A DNA stretch of 64,000 bases from Diadophis punctatus similis (GCA_023053685.1 JALIGW010000013.1:18622501-18686500), one strand, 5' to 3'; positions 35,251 through 48,350 are shown, numbered from the stretch's first letter. A program made the numbers and translations. Notes: generated by a model from the letters alone, not told the origin.

Positions 35251-36599
35251 CTCCACATCTGGATTTTGTCAATTTTTCTTGTTTAAAGGATAGTATAATA
35301 CTAATTAACAACAACAACAACAGTACATATCTTTACTTCAGCAAAAAGCCTATGTACTACTACTACCACTTTAGTCATTAAAAGCAACTCTCTAAAAATG
35401 TCTCTGATAGATTAGAAAGAAATGTGTGGAAGCTAAAGTTACTGAAATCAAGGCTGTGGTACTTTAGGAAGAAATAGGTATGTCTCAGAAACACACATTA
35501 ATAGTTTTAGGTATCATACAGGTATCATCAACTTTACTTATGGATTTTATTTATGACTTCTAACTAGCAATTCTATTTCCTGACCTTCATAACAATCTTG
35601 TTTATTCCCTTCCCAACCTCCTTCCCTATCCCTCTACAACTATATGTACTTATAAAAATCTCATTCAGACATCACTTCTCCATCCATTAGATGAAGTGGA
35701 CAAGATCTGCAAAAGTTTCAACTGGAACAAAATTAAATTGGTTAGCATTTAAACATCCATAACATTAGTTTTTAAGGGCATCCATATGTTCTTGGGCTTT
35801 GGCTCCAAGTCAGTTGGGCTAATAGAGATGATAAGAAGTGAAGTCTAGAACACTGGCTTGATACTCATTGGAGACTCAAGGGTTCTTATACAACTAGTAA
35901 GTTTTGATGTACGAATAACAAACTGTTTCTGTAACAAAGTTTCCCCCCCTCTTGCTGTTTACTCAAGGGAATAAACCTGATCCTATCTTGTTTTTGATAT
36001 CACTTAAGGCTTAGCTTATGTACTGACAGGAAAATATCTTGCCAATGCAAGAAGCTTTTGACTTTGGAAACAAGCTGCAGAATAGTGGTTAAGCACTGAA
36101 GTTATATAAACTATTCAATGACCCACCGTTTTTCAGTATTTTTGAGGTTATAGTTGAAAACTGCATAATGCAGCTGTTTTGGATGTTCGTTTCTGAGGCT
36201 TCCATTTATTTTTGCTGTTATCAGCTGCATATGTGTCCTGGGGAGGGGAGCGTTGAGAGAAAGAGGGAAGAAAGACACCCCTTTCTACACCATTGTTATT
36301 TTGCTTACAGGGACAGTTTTATAGATATACTTATGAAATTGTCCGAGAAACAAATCCAGTAACCTTGTTCTATTTACGCAGTTAAGGGATAACAAATATG
36401 CAGTGATATGAGCAAGCAGCAGGATTCATTTTTCAAGACAAACATTCTGAATGTGCATATCACAGCTTCTAGCTGAGGCTCATCCATTCTTGGAAACAAA
36501 GAGCTGGCTATAAATATTGGCTCAACATTTTATGTAAGTCTACCTCTCCCAGGTTTTCTGTTTGTCCTTTTTTTCTGTCATTAGATACTGCTGGAATAT
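35251..36599. other. Unrecognised sequence
   Basis: About 1.3 kb without recognisable gene or repeat; short AAC and ACT runs near 35309-35370. Confidence 0.4.
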
Positions 36600-36945
36600 T
36601 GGACCAGAACTAAAATCACTGGTTAGGAAGACCAGAAAAATAATGAGTAATAAGTCATGTCCTTCATCCATGCGGCAATGTTGACAGAGTACTTACCAAG
36701 GAAAATAGGTGGATGTGGAATGCTACCAGTACAGTAGACAGTTGAAGAAGATGGAAAAAGGCATTGGAAGAATATCTGAAGGACAAAGAAGAAGATGCAC
36801 TGAAGCTAGTATCTCATGAAGACTTACTGAATTCTGGAGAGACCAGAAATTGGCCTACAAGAAAGACTAAATGAAGAACAGAATGGAGGCATGGGAAGAT
36901 ATTAAAGTTTGTTGCAAGAATCAAAACCAGAAGCACACACAGATA
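36600..36945 (+). pseudogene. R4/Dong-type LINE fragment, 5' piece
   Basis: Translation with frameshifts gives HPCGNVDRVYLPRKIGGCGM and TVEEDGKRHWKNI, matching the better-preserved HPLSNVDRPYLPRKIGGLGM at 46870. This block is typical of the region after the RT domain in R4/Dong (R2-group) LINEs. Many stops; clearly dead. It is separated from its continuation at 37236 by an insertion of about 290 bp. Confidence 0.6.
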
Positions 36946-37235
36946 ACTGATTCAGCTGGATTCATTAACTTCTTTATAAACATAGTAACAGATGAATTTA
37001 CAATACCATTAGCAGAGTTCTTCTTCAATGTAGTTACAAGTAAACACAAGCAGGAGGGTTAGTTTCATTACAGAGAGGAGAGTGCAGACTGAACCATGCC
37101 CAGCCTTAAGCTTAAGCTTTCAGTTTTGATTCTCTGCACAGACTCAGAAGTTGTTACTCCCATTGGCTGACTTAGTTGCTCTGCCTATTCATTGGCTGAC
37201 CTTGTTACCACTGGCTCTCCCAGTCATGAATATTC
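36946..37235. other. Unidentified insertion within R4 LINE
   Basis: The R4 reading continues on both sides, but this stretch does not fit it. It includes TTGGCTGACTTAGTTGC and ATTCATTGGCTGACCTTG, CCAAT-type motifs often seen in LTRs on one strand. Family unknown. Confidence 0.35.
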
Positions 37236-37600
37236 TAACAGAAGACAAATCATTATTACATGGCCAGTACATGAAAAAAATTAGCAGGAAAAACAGGTGA
37301 TAACAAGACCTGGCAATGGCTAAGAGCAGGAAAGTTGAAGAAAGAAACAGAAGGGCTAATTCTGGCTGCACAAGACCAAGCCTTAAGAACATACAAAGCC
37401 AGAATTGAAAAGACAGCAACAGATAGCAAATGCTGCCTCTGCAAAGAAGCTGAAGAAACAGTGGACCACCTGGTTAGCTGGTGCAAGAAGATCACATAGA
37501 CTGAGGCATGATAAAGTAGCAACAATGGTGAATTGAAAGAGCTGCAAGAAATACCATTTGCCTGCAAACAAGAACTGGTGGGACTATAAAATAGCTGGGA
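37236..37600 (+). pseudogene. R4/Dong-type LINE fragment, C-terminal zinc-finger piece
   Basis: The frame reads LLHGQYMKKISRK, WQWLRAGKLKKETEGLILAA and DSKCCLCKEAEETVDHLVSW, the CCHC zinc-finger (C-x2-C-x7-H-x4-C form, with the last Cys present as SWC) found near the C-terminus of R2/R4-group LINE proteins, upstream of their restriction-like endonuclease. The endonuclease is not preserved. Continuation of the fragment at 36600. Confidence 0.7.
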
Positions 37601-37789
37601 AGAATAATATCTGCTCGGTGAAGTCTGTCTGATATTTATCCAAGTGGCAGATTTTATACAGACTAAAGCTTTGGCTTGCAACACCAAAGGATTAAACAGT
37701 TGCTTCAGATCTTTGGCAAAATCAGTACTTTGGAGAAATATTCAGTGCATGTTTTCCCCCCATTTAATGCATTTTCCTCTTTCTCTCTC
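37601..37789. other. Unrecognised sequence
   Basis: Possibly the decayed R4 3' end. Confidence 0.3.
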
Positions 37790-37998
37790 TGAGTCACTCT
37801 TGATTCCTGGTGACTGCTTGGATAAGCCTCAGCAATTTTCTTGACAACATTTTTTTTCCCCAGGTGTAGTTTGCCTTCTTTCTAGGGCTGAGAGAAAGTG
37901 ACTGGCCCAAAGTCACCCAATTTGCTTGATGTCTAAAGTAGGACAAAAATTTACATCTCCGTTTCTAGGCTGGTACCTTAAGCATTATGTTAAACATG
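37790..37998 (-). mobile_element. Diverged tRNA-derived SINE, second family
   Basis: The complement of GGGCTGAGAGAAAGTGACTGGCCCAAAG matches the body of the copy at 16627, and TTGATTCCTGGTGACTGC and TTTTCTTGACAACATT match its 3' part. Confidence 0.65.
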
Positions 37999-40924
37999 TG
38001 CTCTGCATCCCTCTCTTTTTTGGGGTGAGAAGCATCTTCTTTAGTTAAAAAAACCCCCCAAACTTCAGCTTGGAAAGTAGTGCTAATAATCAAAAGAAAG
38101 TATGAAAGCTAAAAGCTTTCCTCTCATTTCAAAAGGAATGTAGGGAATGTATTACCTATAGTAAATGTGTACTATAATACATTGAAGCAGGTTGAGCAAA
38201 AAATGGACCCTTCAATCTTCCGAATACTTGGCTTTCAATCTTTTCCTCTTGAGAGCTTTTGGAAAGTTTTTTTTAATACAACCTGTAATTATATTTTTAT
38301 GAGGTATAGGTCATATAAAAACAGTGAGGGAAAATAAAAACCTTCTAATGAAGACTTCTGGAAATCACATTAAACACAGAAAAAACAGTCTCTACAATTA
38401 AGAAGTGATTATCCTATGCAATGCAGTAAAGAAGGATTATTATTCTATGAAATTCCTACCGCAATATTGTGGATTGTGCACTTTAATTCCTTGCAGTGCA
38501 AAGAAGTGGTAGTGCAAATCTGACATCTCTGGATTAAAAATGATTGCTGAGAAAGTTATAATTCAGAAGATGAGAGAACTAGGATAACAAGAGTGGATAA
38601 CATTCTCCTGGGCAATATAAAGTATGCTACTTGGAATGAATTCCTGGTGGAATTTGCATCACATCTGTTGAAAATAATTCTTCAGAAAGGCTCCTCAGTG
38701 GCAACGTATTTACTAAATCAGGAATGAGGACAGGATAAAATGTGATGTTCTTATGCCAACGTTATCTGTACACAACAATATTTTCAAGGTGACTCTACCA
38801 AGAATATGTTCTCCTACTATAATAGAGGAGAACCTCTCTCCCTATCCTTTTAGCCTTCTGGAGGGCTATGAAAACCTAGTTCTTCCTCAGGAATTGGGCT
38901 TGAATGGAGGTTTTGTTGAGAGGTTGTTTGGCCTGGTACTTGGCTGGAGCAGGGTACCTTTGTTCTTAACTATGTTTTATGAATTGTGGTGAGCTGAGCC
39001 ACTTAGAGTCATTGTATGAAACAGCTGGCCATATAATCCTGTAAATAAAAAGAAAATACTGAATTCTGTTTCCTGACTTCTTAATAAAGTTGGGTATACT
39101 TACCTGACATTGGAAGAAATGGTTTTGCACAAGTGTTGTGCACGAATATGTTCAAAAGGAACCCAGCTGTCCACTTGCAGAAGAACATGTTTCTTAGAAT
39201 CTATGTTCCAAAAGTTTAGCTCAATTTCAGAAAGCACAAAACCTGTGTTCATGAGGTAGCAGCTGCTATTGGACTTTTCTTTGAACAGAGGTTGACTACT
39301 TTTTGAGACGGATGCTAAACTTCTGTTTAAAAGTGATCAAAATGTTTCCTACAGAGATGGTTAGATTAGCTCTTTCTCTCTGCTTCACCAAGTCTCTGAA
39401 CTGGAGTCAGCTTGGACACCTGGCAGGTTCAGAGAAAGAGACCAGTCTAAAAGAATTGGACTCTCCCCCCCTCCAAACAGTAAGGCCTTGGAGAAGAGCA
39501 ACTGGTAAGTAAAAGGGGAAGGAGGCAGAGCATGTCCATACCAGCCTAAACTGGACATTGGCACCAGCTGATTCCACCTTCTAAGACTTACCTGACTGCA
39601 TAACGAAAGAGTGGTTGGCGAAGCATATCAGATAGTATTTGATTCAAATTCTGTTTCAGGATAAAGAGAGAAATATCACCAGTACAATTAAGGATTTTTA
39701 AAGGCTACCTCAGTTACGGGCTGGCGATTGGGATGAAGGCTATGCAGAACACAGAGGCGGCTGTGGTGGCTTAGCCCCACAGTTACGGTAGATAGATGCA
39801 AGTAAACAAAGGCTGTGAGACCATATTTATTCAGAGTGCTAAGGAAGATTCTGGTTTAAAATCCTCACCTGGTGTTATTGAATATTTCTTTTTTTTCTTT
39901 TTAAAATAAAATGTTCTTCATAGTATGCTAGTTTCCTTTTAGTTCTCAGCCTTTTTCTCTGAAGCTTGAATGTAAAACCTTTCCTATTGCCAGCTTTCTT
40001 ACGGTGCAAACTGTTTATCTGCTATGGGTATTAGCCAAGAAAATCCATGACGAAAAGGCTCTCAGCCTCTTGAGGATATAGCACATTTTGGAGAGTGATT
40101 GCCTGCCTGCCAACTACATCAAAAACTGCCACCAAGATCACATTTTCTCTTTAATTTGAGCATTAGTGTGAAAACTCTTTGGGGAATTCTTGTAAATTTG
40201 ATTACATCTTGAAATGAACATCTTGCATCAGGGGAATTAGCAGCATAGATTTCTTCACTCCCTTCATTTTGTCTCATGTAGCCCTTACATACTTATCCCA
40301 ACATGCTATTCCCCTTCAGAATAAGCAACATTATGCAGACATTGAAAAATATTAAGAAATAGCAAGCAAAATAAAGGCAGGAGATAAGAAAAAGAAACAT
40401 AGCTAAAACCTTGACATTTCTTTCTATCTTTGTAAACCATTCTTGGTTCTATTCCACCACCTCTATATACCAATTCAAACAATGCTTTTTGTTTTTTAGA
40501 CTTTTTACTTTTCTCTACTAGAGGATCTAATCAACTGAATCCAGCCAGGACTTTTTAAGTCTTCCTTTTCCTCTTAACCTAGTCACTTTTCTTTCATATG
40601 CTCATTTTGTGATTTGAACCTCAATCATTGTCTCGGTATGACCAAGCCTCAATGTATTTCCTTTATATTGGTTGCTCAGTTTTCAATCCACATTCATTCA
40701 GCACACAACTCATAACTTATTCATAACTCACATACTTCTTAAATCATCAATTCACCTACACTTAACTTGCCTTTATATTCCCATGCTTCCATAAAACAAA
40801 ACAGATGGAACCATGCTTTGTTAATAAAAAATATTCCTTGAAGATGATTGTTTATGAACTATTACCTTTCTATAGATGTTTTCCCATGTTGCAAATTCTC
40901 CATCCATTTCCTCATCTTTAGAAA
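37999..40924. other. Unrecognised sequence
   Basis: About 2.9 kb, the largest unexplained stretch. A decayed L2 3' end (GTGGTGAGCTGAGCCACTTA, then AATAAAAAG) may lie at 38970-39060. No gene recognised. Confidence 0.35.
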
Positions 40925-41640
40925 ACATCCTACCAAAATATAGATTGATGCAAAGAATGAGTTAAGCAGTTCTGCTTTCTCTCTGCTCCCTGTTACTTCC
41001 TTGCCATCTTCTCTCTTTAGTGGATCCACTGTTTCCTTGACTTTCCCCCCCTTATTATTTATATGTTGAAAGAAACTTTTTAAAAAAATTATCTTTGACT
41101 TTGTTGCAAGTCTCTGTTCATTCTGAGCCTTTGCTCTCCTGACTTCATCTTTACAGATTTGGTCTGTCTGCTGATATTCTGCTTTAGTTATTTGTCCTTC
41201 TTTCCATTTTTTGTACCTGTCCTTCTTGTCTTTCAGTTTATCAGAGAGATCTTAATGCAACCATGCTGGTTTCTTCTTGGATTTCTTACTTTTCTTTTTC
41301 AGTGGTATTATGCTGGACTGGGCTCTTATGATCATATTTTTCAGAATTTCCCATGCTTCTTGAGTTGCTTTTTCTTTTAGGATTTTAATCCATGGAATCT
41401 TTCTTAGGGTCACTCTGAGTTTGTTAAAATCAGCTTTTTAAAAGTTTAAGACACTGGTTGGATTATATACTATTGCTTGTGTTTGCATTATATTGAATTT
41501 CAATATGACATGGTCACTCTTGTCCAAAGTTCTGGCAACTTTAACTCCTCTATCACTTCTTCTCTGTTAGTAAGAATTAGGTCCAGTACAGCTTTTCCTC
41601 TAGTTTCCTCCTCTACTTTTTTGGATGACAAAGTTGTCAG
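40925..41640 (-). pseudogene. CR1 LINE ORF2 fragment (between endonuclease and RT)
   Basis: On the minus strand the order of motifs is the same as in the CR1 fragment at 47770: ATGAGTTAAGCAGTTCTGCT (complement codes for the LNSFF.SVF-type motif), GATCCACTGTTTCC, and CTTTGTTGCAAGTCTCTGTTC. 41550-41640 extends upstream into the end of the endonuclease. The frame is broken many times. Confidence 0.7.
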
Positions 41641-41644
41641 CTAA

Positions 41645-41876
41645 TTTGCCCCAGCTCCTGCCCATTTAGCAATTTGAAAGCATGCAAATGTGAGTAGATA
41701 AATAGGTACCATTCAGTGGGAAAGTAACAGTGTTCTGTGCACCTCAGCGTATAGACATGCTGGCCACATGACTACAGAAGTGTCTTAAGACAACACTGGT
41801 TCCCTTGGCTAAGAAATGGAGGTAAGAAATGAGTCAGATATGACTGGACAAATAAAACCTTTACCTTTACTCTCAT
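41645..41876 (+). mobile_element. 5'-truncated SINE, third family, (ACCTTT)n tail
   Basis: Starts at GCCCCAGCTCCTGCCCATTT and shares GACATGCTGGCCACATGAC and TCCCTTGGCTAAGAAATGG with the copy at 22770. Ends ACCTTTACCTTTACT. It abuts the CR1 fragment. Confidence 0.75.
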
Positions 41877-44288
41877 CACATTCAACAATCAACATTAAAT
41901 GTTATACTTTACATTCTATAAACCAATCTATTCACTCTATCTTACACTTTCGCTAAATCAATCATAATTTTGCTTTCCACATTCATACACTACTCAATGA
42001 GCTGCTAACAATCAAAAATAATTTCTGCACACATCCTGTTTGGCCCTTCACTTTCTGCTCACTCTCATTGGACATCCATGGGAGGGGCAAGAGAGATCAA
42101 GTGATCACAGACATGGTGATATCATCACACAATACAATGACTTATATATTTGTGCTAGGTGTTGGAACCAGGTATATGAGGGTAGCTGACATGTCATTCT
42201 ATGTATACCCACAATTTGATAACTTCACCCTTTGCCACAAATGCATTCCTTGTTCTCCGTTGATCAGAATTCTGCAAAAGACCAGCCACTTTGTAAAACG
42301 ACAAACTAAAATCCAATAAAATAGTTTTGCCTGAATTTTAGTGAATAGATGTATGCCTGCTGTGAGACAACCCTGACCTTGCTAAATATGTCCTCCAAAG
42401 ACAATAGATAAATTATAAGGTCGGTCTTTATGTGTGCATGTGTATGCATGTGCACGTGTGTAATGTGCATAAGTACAATGACTATTACCAAATTATAATA
42501 AACAATGACATGATGTACTTTTGAATATTAGAGGTGTTGGTTGCTGACTAAGTTTAAGAGGCTAACATTTCTCTTTCTGGATTATTTGTATTGTCGATTG
42601 TGTCAGAAAGATTCCTGTTTGTTGAGGTTCCATTTCTCCTGGGTTCAGACTCAGTGCTGATGGAGAAGAAGGTCACTGATAAGATAATGCTTATCTTAAG
42701 TTCAGCACTTGCAAGATCGATTCAGGGCTGCTCCAGAGTCTCTGTTGAAGTGGGTGAATTTGCATATGAACTCCATCTTTGAAATCTACCAGCAACAAAA
42801 GTGCATCTACAGCCAGAAGTGGTGGTGTTAACAAAAACAAAAAAAAACTTTCATGTCTATTTTCTTTTTTTCTCCCCTCTTCCCACTTTTGTTTTTTAAT
42901 ATAAAAATAGAATACTTTATGCATATTCAATGGCGTCCAATGGAGGCCTTTGTGTGGCCTAAGGACCGCCTTTCTGTTGTTTTCAGATTCAGTTTCAGTT
43001 ATTTGCAGCCTCCAAAAGAGTCTGTCCCCAGTTTAACTCTGTCTTCCTGTTTTTAAAAAAGTTTCTCTATTATTCCTACAAACAGAACAAGTCACAAATG
43101 ATGCTCCTGCTGGGGTTTTAAATGAAAGCTTTCTTGTTGCTAGAGGCACTCATCTCTCTTCTACTTTTGCAAGACACTTTTTGAGCTCTGACTCATTAGT
43201 TTATCCTCAGAGGAGTTGATTACCAACTGCTGGTAGGTTGACAACAAGGAAGCCTAGCTCTTCTGAAATTTCAGGCTGCAGCTGATGGCCCTTAGACATT
43301 TCTATCTGTATTCTTCTCTATACATAGGATCCTTTAATTAAAGCAGAAACAAGCGATCCACATGCAGTGGCTACTTTTGGTATAAAACATTTTGATGGAG
43401 AACAAGGGTGTGTGTATTATCCCACAAATCAAAACAGTTCAAATGGCGTGTTTTAAGTGAAAAGAACAGGTGTGCACTTTCAGGATTATTAGCTGCCATT
43501 AGATATTTCTCCAAATTTGCCAGAACCTTTCTCAGCTCAAAAAAAATGAGAATTTGAGTATTTTAAGAGAATGTGTGAAAATGCATTTTTTTAGGGAAAT
43601 ACATATATAAGCACATTTTAGACTAAACAGACCACAATTCCAATGCACTATATAAGCATTGTGTACATGTTTTCATTTGTCAGTCTAAAATTTGGGATTA
43701 AATATATGTGAAACTGACGTGGATTGGAAATAGACTGTTGCTTTTTCAGTACAAGAACTTTGCTGTCTAGTTTAGGTTTTTTGGGTTTCTTCTTGATGAA
43801 AAATTATCGATGGCTGTGTAAAAGCTATCTTCTTATAACTATGTAAGAACAGTCTCCTGTTGGAAGGAAGGGGATTATTAAAATCAGGATCTCAATTAGT
43901 ACAGAGCAATATCTTCAGTCTGGCATGCAATAAATTACAGTTTTATCACAGTTACTGAAAACTCTTTAACTTATTATCTCTTCTTCAGATGGCTCCATAT
44001 ATACAGTATGTACAGTGAACATTTATACTGGGTAGGCAGGGAAGGAATGACAAACCCCACCCACATTTCTTATGTTGGTTTGCCCTTTAGTAAAGTCTCC
44101 ATTTTATGGACCTCCAATCCAATGATGTTGGATCCATGAAATGACATTCTTCAAACAATAAAGATTTCCTGCCTGGCAGTAGCATTCGCAGAGGATAAAT
44201 GAAAAGGGAGTCCAGATCAAAGAAAGGAGGACTGGTGCATCATCATGCAAGCCCCATCCTTGCAAGCCCCATCCTTTTGATGGGCATT
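41877..44288. other. Unrecognised sequence
   Basis: About 2.4 kb with no recognised gene or repeat. A 14-bp GCAAGCCCCATCCT duplication lies at 44247-44275. Confidence 0.4.
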
Positions 44289-44377
44289 ACAGAATAGAAT
44301 AGAATAGAATAGAATAGAATAGAATAGAATAGAATAGAATAGAATAGAATAGAATAGAATAGAATAGAATAGAATAA
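44289..44377. repeat. (GAATA)n microsatellite, about 17 units
   Basis: Pure AGAAT/GAATA pentamers. This is the same motif as the 3' tail of the CR1-L3 copies at 30921 and 50900, so it is probably seeded by a LINE tail. Confidence 0.95.
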
Positions 44378-44860
44378 CAGAGTTTGTCTCCCAGTTGATG
44401 TCAGGTAGTTAAAATCCCTCATTACTATTGTGATGTGCTTCCTACATACTTTAGTTAGCTGACTAGCAAAAAGTTCATCTACTTCCTCTGTTTGGTTGGG
44501 TGGCCTATAGTATAGACCCATGGTAATGTCATCCCCCCCCCACTTTAATATTGACCTAAATGCAGTCAAGATAATTTTCATTATTGTTGTGCTCTATTTC
44601 TGTAGAGATGTAGTTATTTCTTATATATAGTGCAACTCCACCTCCTCTTTTATTTGGTCTATTTCTTTTAAATAATTTAAATCCCTCTAGCTGTATATTC
44701 CATTTGTCGGTTTCATCCCACCAAGTTTCCGTAATGGCAACAATATCATATCTTCCCTCATTTACTTGAATTTCTAATTCACCCTGTTTATTCCTCATAC
44801 TCTGTGCATTGGTGTATAGACATTGGTGTATAGACAGTGTTTCAAGATACACCTATGTAA
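44378..44860 (-). pseudogene. CR1 LINE endonuclease-domain fragment
   Basis: Two minus-strand segments encode the apurinic-like endonuclease: LYTNAQSMRNKQGELE, DIVAITETWWDE (catalytic Glu region), KRGGGVALYIRNN, then in another frame GLYYRPPNQTEEVDELF and IVMRDFNYLTSTG (decayed GDFN). The order is that of CR1 ORF2 residues in the first third of the protein. The frame changes near 44555-44580, and the GAATA array interrupts the 3' side. RT is absent. Confidence 0.8.
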
Positions 44861-44861
44861 C

Positions 44862-45360
44862 ACCTATACTCCACCAGCTGCATTGGTTGCCCATTGGTCT
44901 CCGGGTGCAATTCAAGGTGTTGATCATCATCTTTAAAGCCCTACATGGCTTAGGACCAGGCTACCTCCGGGACCGCATCCTACCTCATACTTCCCTTCGA
45001 CCAGTGAGGTCCCACAGAGTGGGCCTCCTCCAGGTCCTGTCAGCCAAACAATGCCAACTGGCGGGGCCTAGGGGGAGGGCCTTCTCTGTAGGGGCACCTG
45101 TTCTCTGGAACCAACTCCCCCCAGAGATCCGAATTATCCCCACCTTGCTGGCCTTCCGAAAAGTCATTAAGACATGGCTCTTCCTGCAGGCGGGGTGATT
45201 CTGAGACAACATTACATCTGATGTCTCCCCCATGTATGTATGGTGTTATATGTGTTTTTAATTGTGTTTTTAATTGTTTTTAATGATTTGTTTGGTTGTT
45301 TTCTTAAAATGTTGTACGCCGCCCTGAGTCCTTAGGGAGTAGGGCGGCATAGAAGAACCT
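44862..45360 (+). pseudogene. L2-type LINE ORF2 C-terminus and 3' UTR
   Basis: An open stretch of about 110 codons (44866-45198) reads LHWLPIGLRVQFKVLIIIF, KALHGLGPGYLRD, RGRAFSVGAPVLWNQLPPE and ends WLFLQAG plus a stop, the usual end of L2 ORF2. The 3' UTR with GTTGTACGCCGCCCTGAGTC and GGCGGCATAGAAG follows. This copy is well preserved, but 5'-truncated after the RT domain. Confidence 0.85.
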
Positions 45361-45482
<122 letters not shown>

Positions 45483-46599
45483 CTCCTACAGAAGCCACTT
45501 TCATTAAAACAACCAGCAAAGTAGCAAAAGCCTGCAGTTGCTGCTACTTAGGAAAGGCCTTAGAGAAGCAGGCAGAAGCAATGAAATAAATTGGAAGTGG
45601 TGGCTAAAGAAAGAATCTTAAAGAAATACTAGAAAACCAAGGAAGGTGAAGCAGCCTCGATCTTACATATTGATTTCAAATAATCAGCCAGTTGTTGAAT
45701 TGGAAGTCAAGAAGTAGAGTGAAGCATTTATAAGGGAGCAACACTGAACCACTGGCAAATTTATAATCTTCACATTGCAGCTTTTCTTACTCATAACTTC
45801 AGGTACTTCTGTCATTTAACTGGCTTATCCTTGTGCAGGAGGCTATTAGTAGCCATGGTTTTAGCTGGAGGGGAAACTGGCAGCCAATGAGCAAGGCATG
45901 GCATTAATTTGATATTGGTTCCCTTTCCCATCCTAGAAGCCAGAAAGGGGGAAATCAATTTCTCTCCTTTTCTGTCACTATTTCTTTCTCCTTCAGACTA
46001 ATGTGTACTACTGCTTCGATGCAGCAGATTGTAGAATCTCCCTGGTTGTCACATTAAGAATTCACAATTGGAAATGAGAAGAATGGTATTAAAAATGATT
46101 CTTGTAAGATCACTGTTTGTGTAGGAGTTGGGAAAATGCAATGTAAATAAGAAGTACAGGCTCATGAAATTCACTAACAGTTTATACCACATGTATTTCA
46201 ATTAACATGAGGATCAGGAGAAGCCACTTTTTATAGCGGGCTTTCATTTAAAGAAATTGGGCGATGTGAAATTCTAACAGTTGTTTATTCCAGCTCGTCT
46301 TAAAAGCTTAATTTTTTTAAAAAAAGAAAAGATAGACCCTCATTCATTTAACGTAATTTTTCTGCAACAAAAGCAAAACAAAGGAAAACAAACTGCTAGA
46401 GAATTAATTACTTTATGTGAACATTTGAAGCTGTAAATGTTGTGTTTTACTTCTACTGAACTCATTCTGGGTATTTTTTGAGTCCCTACAAATTGCTACC
46501 TTGCTTTGATGGGTATTCCCATTTACACAGAAGCAAGAGTGTATCATGTTATTCTTTTTTTTTAACCTCGAAGAAGTTCAGACACTACCATAATAATAA
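45483..46599. other. Unrecognised sequence
   Basis: No gene or repeat recognised. Confidence 0.4.
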
Positions 46600-47135
46600 T
46601 AATAATAGGAGGAAAACAGTGAAAACTGAAGGAATCAAGATACCTTTAGAAATAACATGAAGAGTCAATGAAGACAATCACTGCAAATACTTTGGCAACT
46701 TTCAAGCTGACATCAAGTATGCTGAGTCAAAAGAAGGTTAGAAGTGAAATTCAAACTCAGTGAAGTTTGAATTCAAACTCAGTGAAGGAAATGCCATCAA
46801 GGCAATTAACACCTAGCCAGTTCCTGTCCTTAGATACATAACTGGAATACTGGATAATCAGGCCCTTCATCCGTTGAGCAACGTTGATAGACCCTACTTA
46901 CCAAGGAAAATAGGTGGGCTTGGAATGTTGCAAGTACAGCAGACAGTTGAAGAAGAAAAAAGGACATTGGAAGAATATCTGAAGGACAAAGAGGAAGATG
47001 CATTGAAGTATGCTATGAAGTATGCCACGAGGACTTATTGAGTACTAGAGAAATTAAAGCGACCTACAAGAAAAACCAAATGAAGAATAGAAAAGAGACA
47101 TGGCAAGGGAAAGTATTACATGGTCAGTACATAAA
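46600..47135 (+). pseudogene. R4/Dong-type LINE fragment
   Basis: Translation with frameshifts gives TEGIKIPLEI, NHCKYFGNFQADIKYAES (the KYLG-type motif after the RT active site), AIKAINT, RYITGILDN, HPLSNVDRPYLPRKIGGLGM, TVEEEKRTLEEYLKDKEEDAL and a final HGQYIK. This covers the RT thumb and linker of an R2/R4-group LINE. It overlaps and extends the fragment at 36600. An 18-bp repeat GAATTCAAACTCAGTGAA-type duplication lies near 46752-46785. Confidence 0.68.
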
Positions 47136-47228
47136 ACATAGCAGTAAAGAGCAAAAAGATATTTTTCCCCTCATATTTCTTACCTTTATTTTTTATTTCA
47201 TTTATATCTAACTAATTCTGAGAGTTTA

Positions 47229-47484
47229 TTTTATTTATTTATTTATTTATTTGTGAGATTTATATACCGCCTCACAGTGCAAGCACTCTCTAAGCGGTTT
47301 ACACCAGTAAGCAATGTATATTTATATTGCCCCCCAACAGTCTGGGTCCTCATTTTACCTACCTCGGAAGGATGGAAGGCTGAGTCAACCTTGAGCCGGT
47401 GAGATTTGAACCACTGACCTGCGGATCACAGTCAGCTAAAGTGGCCTGCAGTACTGCACTCTAACCGCTGCGCCACCTCAGCTC
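47229..47484 (-). mobile_element. Sauria-type SINE, full length
   Basis: The complement of CTGCGCCACCTCAGCTC is the tRNA head and a (TTTA)n run at the left is the tail. GATTTATATACCGCCTCACAG and CAGTAAGCAATGTATATTTA match the copies at 4635 and 57197. Confidence 0.93.
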
Positions 47485-47769
47485 GTATGCATAGGAGCCT
47501 TCCCACATTTTATTTCCACTATGGCAAAGAGGAGGGCAGCTATATGAAAATAATAAACAAACTTTCAACTTTTGTACCTCCAGTAATGCTGTGCTTCTAA
47601 TTTTTAAAGAGGTGCAGAGGTAAAACACCACAGAGATCTAAATATACCTTTATTTGTAAGCACACAAGTTTTAGAATGCTTACTTCCTTATTTATGTGTT
47701 ACAGAGCAGTATCTAACTGACTATTGCAGGAAATGTGATAAGAAAGCTATGGGAGGCTATACTACCTAG

Positions 47770-48350
47770 TCCCCCAATCATCTTTGTTGCTCTTCTGCCA
47801 CTTCCTTCAGAACCTTGGGGTGTAATCCATCCGGTCCTGGTGATTTGAACTTGTCTAGGGTAGACAGGTGTTCACTTACCATTTTCTTCCCTATTTTAAC
47901 TTGTGTTCCTAATATGTTTTTTGTGGTGCTGTTTTTGATAGGTTTGACTGTTTTTTCCCTTTGTGTAAAGACAGATGCAAAAAATGAGTTAAGTAGTTCT
48001 GTTTTCTCCCTGTTGCTTTTCACCTTCTTGCCACTTTCTCCCAGCAATGGAACTATTGTTTCCTTGACTTTTTTCTTGTTTTTAACATGTTGGAAGAAGC
48101 TTTTTTTGTTATTTTTTACTTTTGTCACAAGCCTTTGTTCATTGTGAGCCTTAGATTTCCTCACTTCATCTTATTTTTCTTCTTAATTGGTATTGTGCTA
48201 GACTGGGCTTTTATAATCTCACTTTTCAAAATTTCCCAAGCTTATTGAGTTGTTTTCCCCTTGAGGATTCTCATCCATGGAATCCTTCCCAAGCTCTCTC
48301 TAAGTTTATTGAAATTAGCTGTCTTAAATTATGTACTGTAAATGTGTAAC
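47770..48350 (-). pseudogene. CR1 LINE ORF2 fragment (endonuclease-RT linker)
   Basis: A 128-codon open stretch on the minus strand (47778-48164) reads SFFQHVKNKKKVKETIVPL, TELLNSFFASVFTQ and SPGPDGLHPKVLKEV, which is the conserved start of the CR1 RT domain. Upstream, 48165-48350 continues as LRESLGRIPWMRILKGK in a broken frame. The RT catalytic region itself is missing. Better preserved than its relative at 40925. Confidence 0.85.

Noticed and set aside
46591..46608. Short (AAT)n run as a separate microsatellite
   Set aside because: About six units only; too short to list.
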